64,000 bases of DNA from Annulohypoxylon bovei var. microspora. Taxonomy: Eukaryota; Ascomycota; Sordariomycetes; Xylariales; Hypoxylaceae. Shown here in pieces: positions 61,322-64,000 of this stretch (position 1 is the first letter of the stretch; every line of letters starts with the position of its first letter). Both the position numbers and the translations under genes were made by a program. Location: assembly GCA_022836615.1 (NCBI GenBank), contig MU405241.1, positions 186,001-250,000 on the forward strand. Reading direction: 5' to 3'. The notes below the pieces were generated by a model that searched no databases, was not told the DNA's origin, and saw only the letters and a program-made list of their open reading frames with translations.

Positions 61322-63195
61322 TTAGCCTGTTGAGTCCTCGGGAATCGTAGGGTAAACTAAATTAAAAGTTAGCGTTGACATCCAGATAATGAGAGACTAT
61401 AGAAATTATCACTTACACCACGCGCAAGTAGCAATGATAGCGTATAGACATGTTAGGATGAGACCCTCGAGCCAATGACTTTTTCCGTCACCGATCAGAT
61501 AGTTGACGAGAAGAACCGAAACAAAGAGGACGATGACCTGGAACGTGTCGAAAGCTAGTGTCATGTCCTGGTTGCCCATACCCCAGCCAATAATGACAAG
61601 TAGCGGGATAAGGAGAAGGGCGACCTGCATAGAAGAACCGATAGCGACACCAATAGCCAAGTCCATCTTGTCCTTGATGGCGACAGTAACAGCAGTCGCG
61701 TGTTCGCAGGCGTTTCCGACGATGGGAAGGAGAATAAGGCCGACAAATTCTTCGCTAACAGCGCCCGAGTCGGTAATAGCTTCGATACCGCTCACCATGC
61801 CCTCTGCGCAGAGCGCAATGATCGTCGTTGCGCCGATGAGGGTAGCGAAAGCGACGGTAAAGCTTAGCTGAGGTCCTTCCTCCTCTTCTTCCTCTTCCCC
61901 TTTAGGGTTTACCATCATCTTATTCTGTTCACCGTCCTCACTACGAATATCCAACGCAGCCCCAGCGCCCGCTCTGGCAATTCCAGAGGCAATGGCACCC
62001 TCCGGAAGGCTCTTTTTGAAAATGGGCTTCCCCGCAACTTTCTGGCTCTGCTCATTAAACATCGAGACGTGGGTCTTCATCTGGAAGAAAAGGTAGGAGG
62101 CGTATACGATCAAGAGGATGATGGCAACACCGTGAGACAAGTCAGGAACCGCGTTTGCGCTGAGCACGATCGAGCCTGAATTGAGATCATCCGTGTGGGC
62201 AAAAATGGTGGGTATAATCAGACTTCCGACAGCTAGGGCTAGTAGACTGGCCGCTGTCTGGGCAACGGTCGTGTTAAAGAACTGCTCTTTACGATTTATG
62301 CCACCGCAGAAAAAGCAGAATCCTAAGACGAGGAGAAGATTCGATAGAATACTGCCAACGAGCGACGTTTGTACGACCTTGATCTTGTTCTGGGTGAGGG
62401 CAATAATAGCGACGATCAATTCAACAGCGTTACTATTAAAGTTAGCATTCTCAGAAATCAATTTAGCAATGCCTATACATACCCGAAAGATGCGTTAATA
62501 AGACCACCTAGGACCTCTCCCGTCCGCATAGCAATCTCTTCGGTAGCGTTGCTCAGCATAGCAGCAAGTGGGACGATGGCCACGAAGTTGACGCCAAACA
62601 CAACCCTACCATCGAAGTTCATGAAATGTAGTGCGATGCCCGCAGGAGCGGCTAGTACTAAGATATTGATAGGCGATCCAAATAAAACTCGCTGGATCTG
62701 ATTCCGCACGGTGAAAGGAGTAGTTGGTTCGACATGCTTGAAAAACCCGCCTGTACTTCTTCTCTTCTTTGACTTATCTTCCTCGTCGATCTCCTTGGTA
62801 GTGTTTGGCGTTTGAGGCTTGGAAGTAGCAACCTCCTGAGTAGTGCGATGTCGAAAACTAGCACTTTCGAGGTCATTTCCAACCGTCGGCGCCTGAGAGT
62901 CGTATATCTCGCCCTGCTCCGGGCTGCCATCTAGCTCCTTGCTATTCCTTGCTGATTGCTGAATAGGCGTCAGGAGACGGCCCGGAGCACTCGAGATGGG
63001 GTTGAGTTGCGCCGTATCGGCTTCGCCATTTGCCCTTCCTCGCTCTGCAGCATCTAATGTACTTGCTCGCTTCGGAGCTCCGTAGGAAATGTGTCTGAAG
63101 GGGTTAAATCTAGCACTTCCTCCAGAATTGCGACGGCCCATGGCATGGGCCTTGGCCTTCATTTTCCTAATATTTACTGTTTCCAAATCCATCAT
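61322..63195 (-). CDS. vcx1: Vacuolar Ca2+/H+ exchanger (VCX1/CAX family)
   Basis: Antiporter that loads the vacuole with Ca2+ using the proton gradient. Exons 63195-62483, 62432-61417 and 61356-61322 give 587 residues. The first junction completes the c-1 repeat SFGNAVELIVAIIAL (about 238) and the last gives CAWFYPTIPEDSTG and stop. The second repeat is GNACEHATAVTVAI (about 472). About ten further hydrophobic spans are visible, with an acidic loop GEEEEEEEG (about 413) between the halves, as usual. The long hydrophilic N-terminus (about 165 residues, Ser/Thr/Arg-rich, RRNSGG-like) is typical of fungal CAX proteins and could be regulatory. An additional upstream exon is not excluded. Confidence 0.93.
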
Positions 63196-64000
63196 GTAAG
63201 TATGTATTCAGTAATCGCGGTATTAGCTCGCCACTCGCCAGTTCAACTGACGATGCAAGGCTAAAGGGAATTCTTGATGGAGGAAACAAGTGAAGTGAAA
63301 ATGCAGAGCGTTTGGCTGACTACTTAAAGAGTCTTTGTACTGAGAATGCTAGTGTTTGGTCTTGGTGTTAAATGTGGCAGAGAAATAGCCACAAGAGGTG
63401 TAGAACAATGGGCAAACAATAGGCCGAGAAACGGTGAATGGAATGAAGCATGTTTGGCGCCGAAGTCATAGCGCTAGAATAATGACAGGAGTCACGCGTT
63501 TTCTGGCTGGAGAATCGCATGGAGAGTGTGACGAAGTAGACTACACACTGCAGCATATTCCAATGCTTGGATAATTGCTCAATTGCGTTGTATTTTGCCC
63601 AATGAACCACTCTTTTCATTGCCTTGATGCCTTGATGGACTTGATAGCCTTGCTCTGCCATGCTTCGTTTGCGCGTGGGTTGGGAGTCATAGGGGAGGAT
63701 CGGGTCAAAACCCAATTGCAAAAAAAGAAACACTTACATTCGTCGCCCATCTTGATGAGCTGTATCGCAATGTGACCTGACGTTCAGCCTTATTTCTGAA
63801 TTATGGGACGCGGTATAGGTAGGCTGGCAATCTGTATCGGTTGCCTTGCAGAAAGGATTGGGGGCCGTTTTTCAGATCTGGTATATAAACTGTAGAGTCG
63901 GCAGCCGTCCGGTTTCGTTTAAGTATCGGTAACTTGCACTTTTCAAATGTGCAATTCTGCTGATCTCTCTTCCGTCAAACGCGATCCTATTGACGCCACT
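63196..64000. other. Upstream region of the exchanger gene
   Basis: No gene recognised. The 121-codon minus-strand frame at 63368-63733 has no domain and unlikely composition. The region presumably holds the exchanger promoter. Confidence 0.5.

Noticed and set aside
63368..63733. 121-codon minus-strand frame near the right end
   Set aside because: No recognisable domain, mixed hydrophobic composition and no supporting splice or conservation evidence.

Overview
This window is filamentous ascomycete DNA (Pezizomycotina). The gene order and protein features suggest Sordariomycetes, possibly Xylariales, but that placement is an inference. The evidence is short GT-AG introns of about 50-105 bp, CTAAC-type branch sites, multi-exon genes in an AT-rich intergenic background, and fungus-specific families: myosin-motor chitin synthases, a Zn2Cys6 regulator, FTA2-like kinases and DHA-type efflux pumps.

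Layout. Positions 1-4278 hold no convincing gene, only a TA-flanked MITE at 3392-3743. Positions 4279-19506 hold a head-to-head pair of large chitin synthases, class V on the minus strand and class VII on the plus strand, separated by about 4 kb. Both have a myosin-like head, a cytochrome-b5-like region, a CHS2 catalytic core with QRRRW and a DEK_C tail. Only the class V protein keeps an ATP-binding P-loop. Positions 20597-27488 are conserved housekeeping: a mitochondrial dehydrogenase kinase (PDK/BCKDK family), a tiny three-exon PBI2-like proteinase B inhibitor, and the ribosome-biogenesis GTPase BMS1. A four-span membrane protein of unknown function follows at 28380-28970.

Positions 29786-53435 are an accessory region full of broken genes. 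It holds an ABCC-type ABC transporter with at least five inactivating lesions, and a Zn2Cys6 regulator with an internal TAG and one zinc-ligand Cys changed to Tyr. It also holds a Dal5-like MFS permease split by an 865-bp hAT-like element, a truncated S33 peptidase, and a DHA2-type MFS pump split by a 430-bp hAT MITE. Between them sit apparently intact genes: an FTA2-like kinase-fold protein, its divergent neighbour of unknown function, and a seven-exon pyranose-oxidase-like flavoenzyme. Three copies of one hAT MITE family (450, 430 and 57 bp), each with its own 8-bp target duplication, and a separate TA-flanked MITE punctuate the region. Several lesions fit C-to-T change in CpA context, as expected of RIP.

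Positions 53436-58530 are gene-poor, with coding-like scraps and a 10-N assembly gap between a poly-G and a poly-C run. The right end carries an intronless, GC-rich MDR-family alkenal/enone reductase (58531-59577) and a vacuolar Ca2+/H+ exchanger of the VCX1/CAX type (61322-63195).

The chitin synthase pair acts in cell-wall polarised growth, and BMS1, the kinase and the exchanger are core genes. The middle of the window looks like a former transport/oxidoreductase cluster in decay, driven by non-autonomous transposons and probably RIP.
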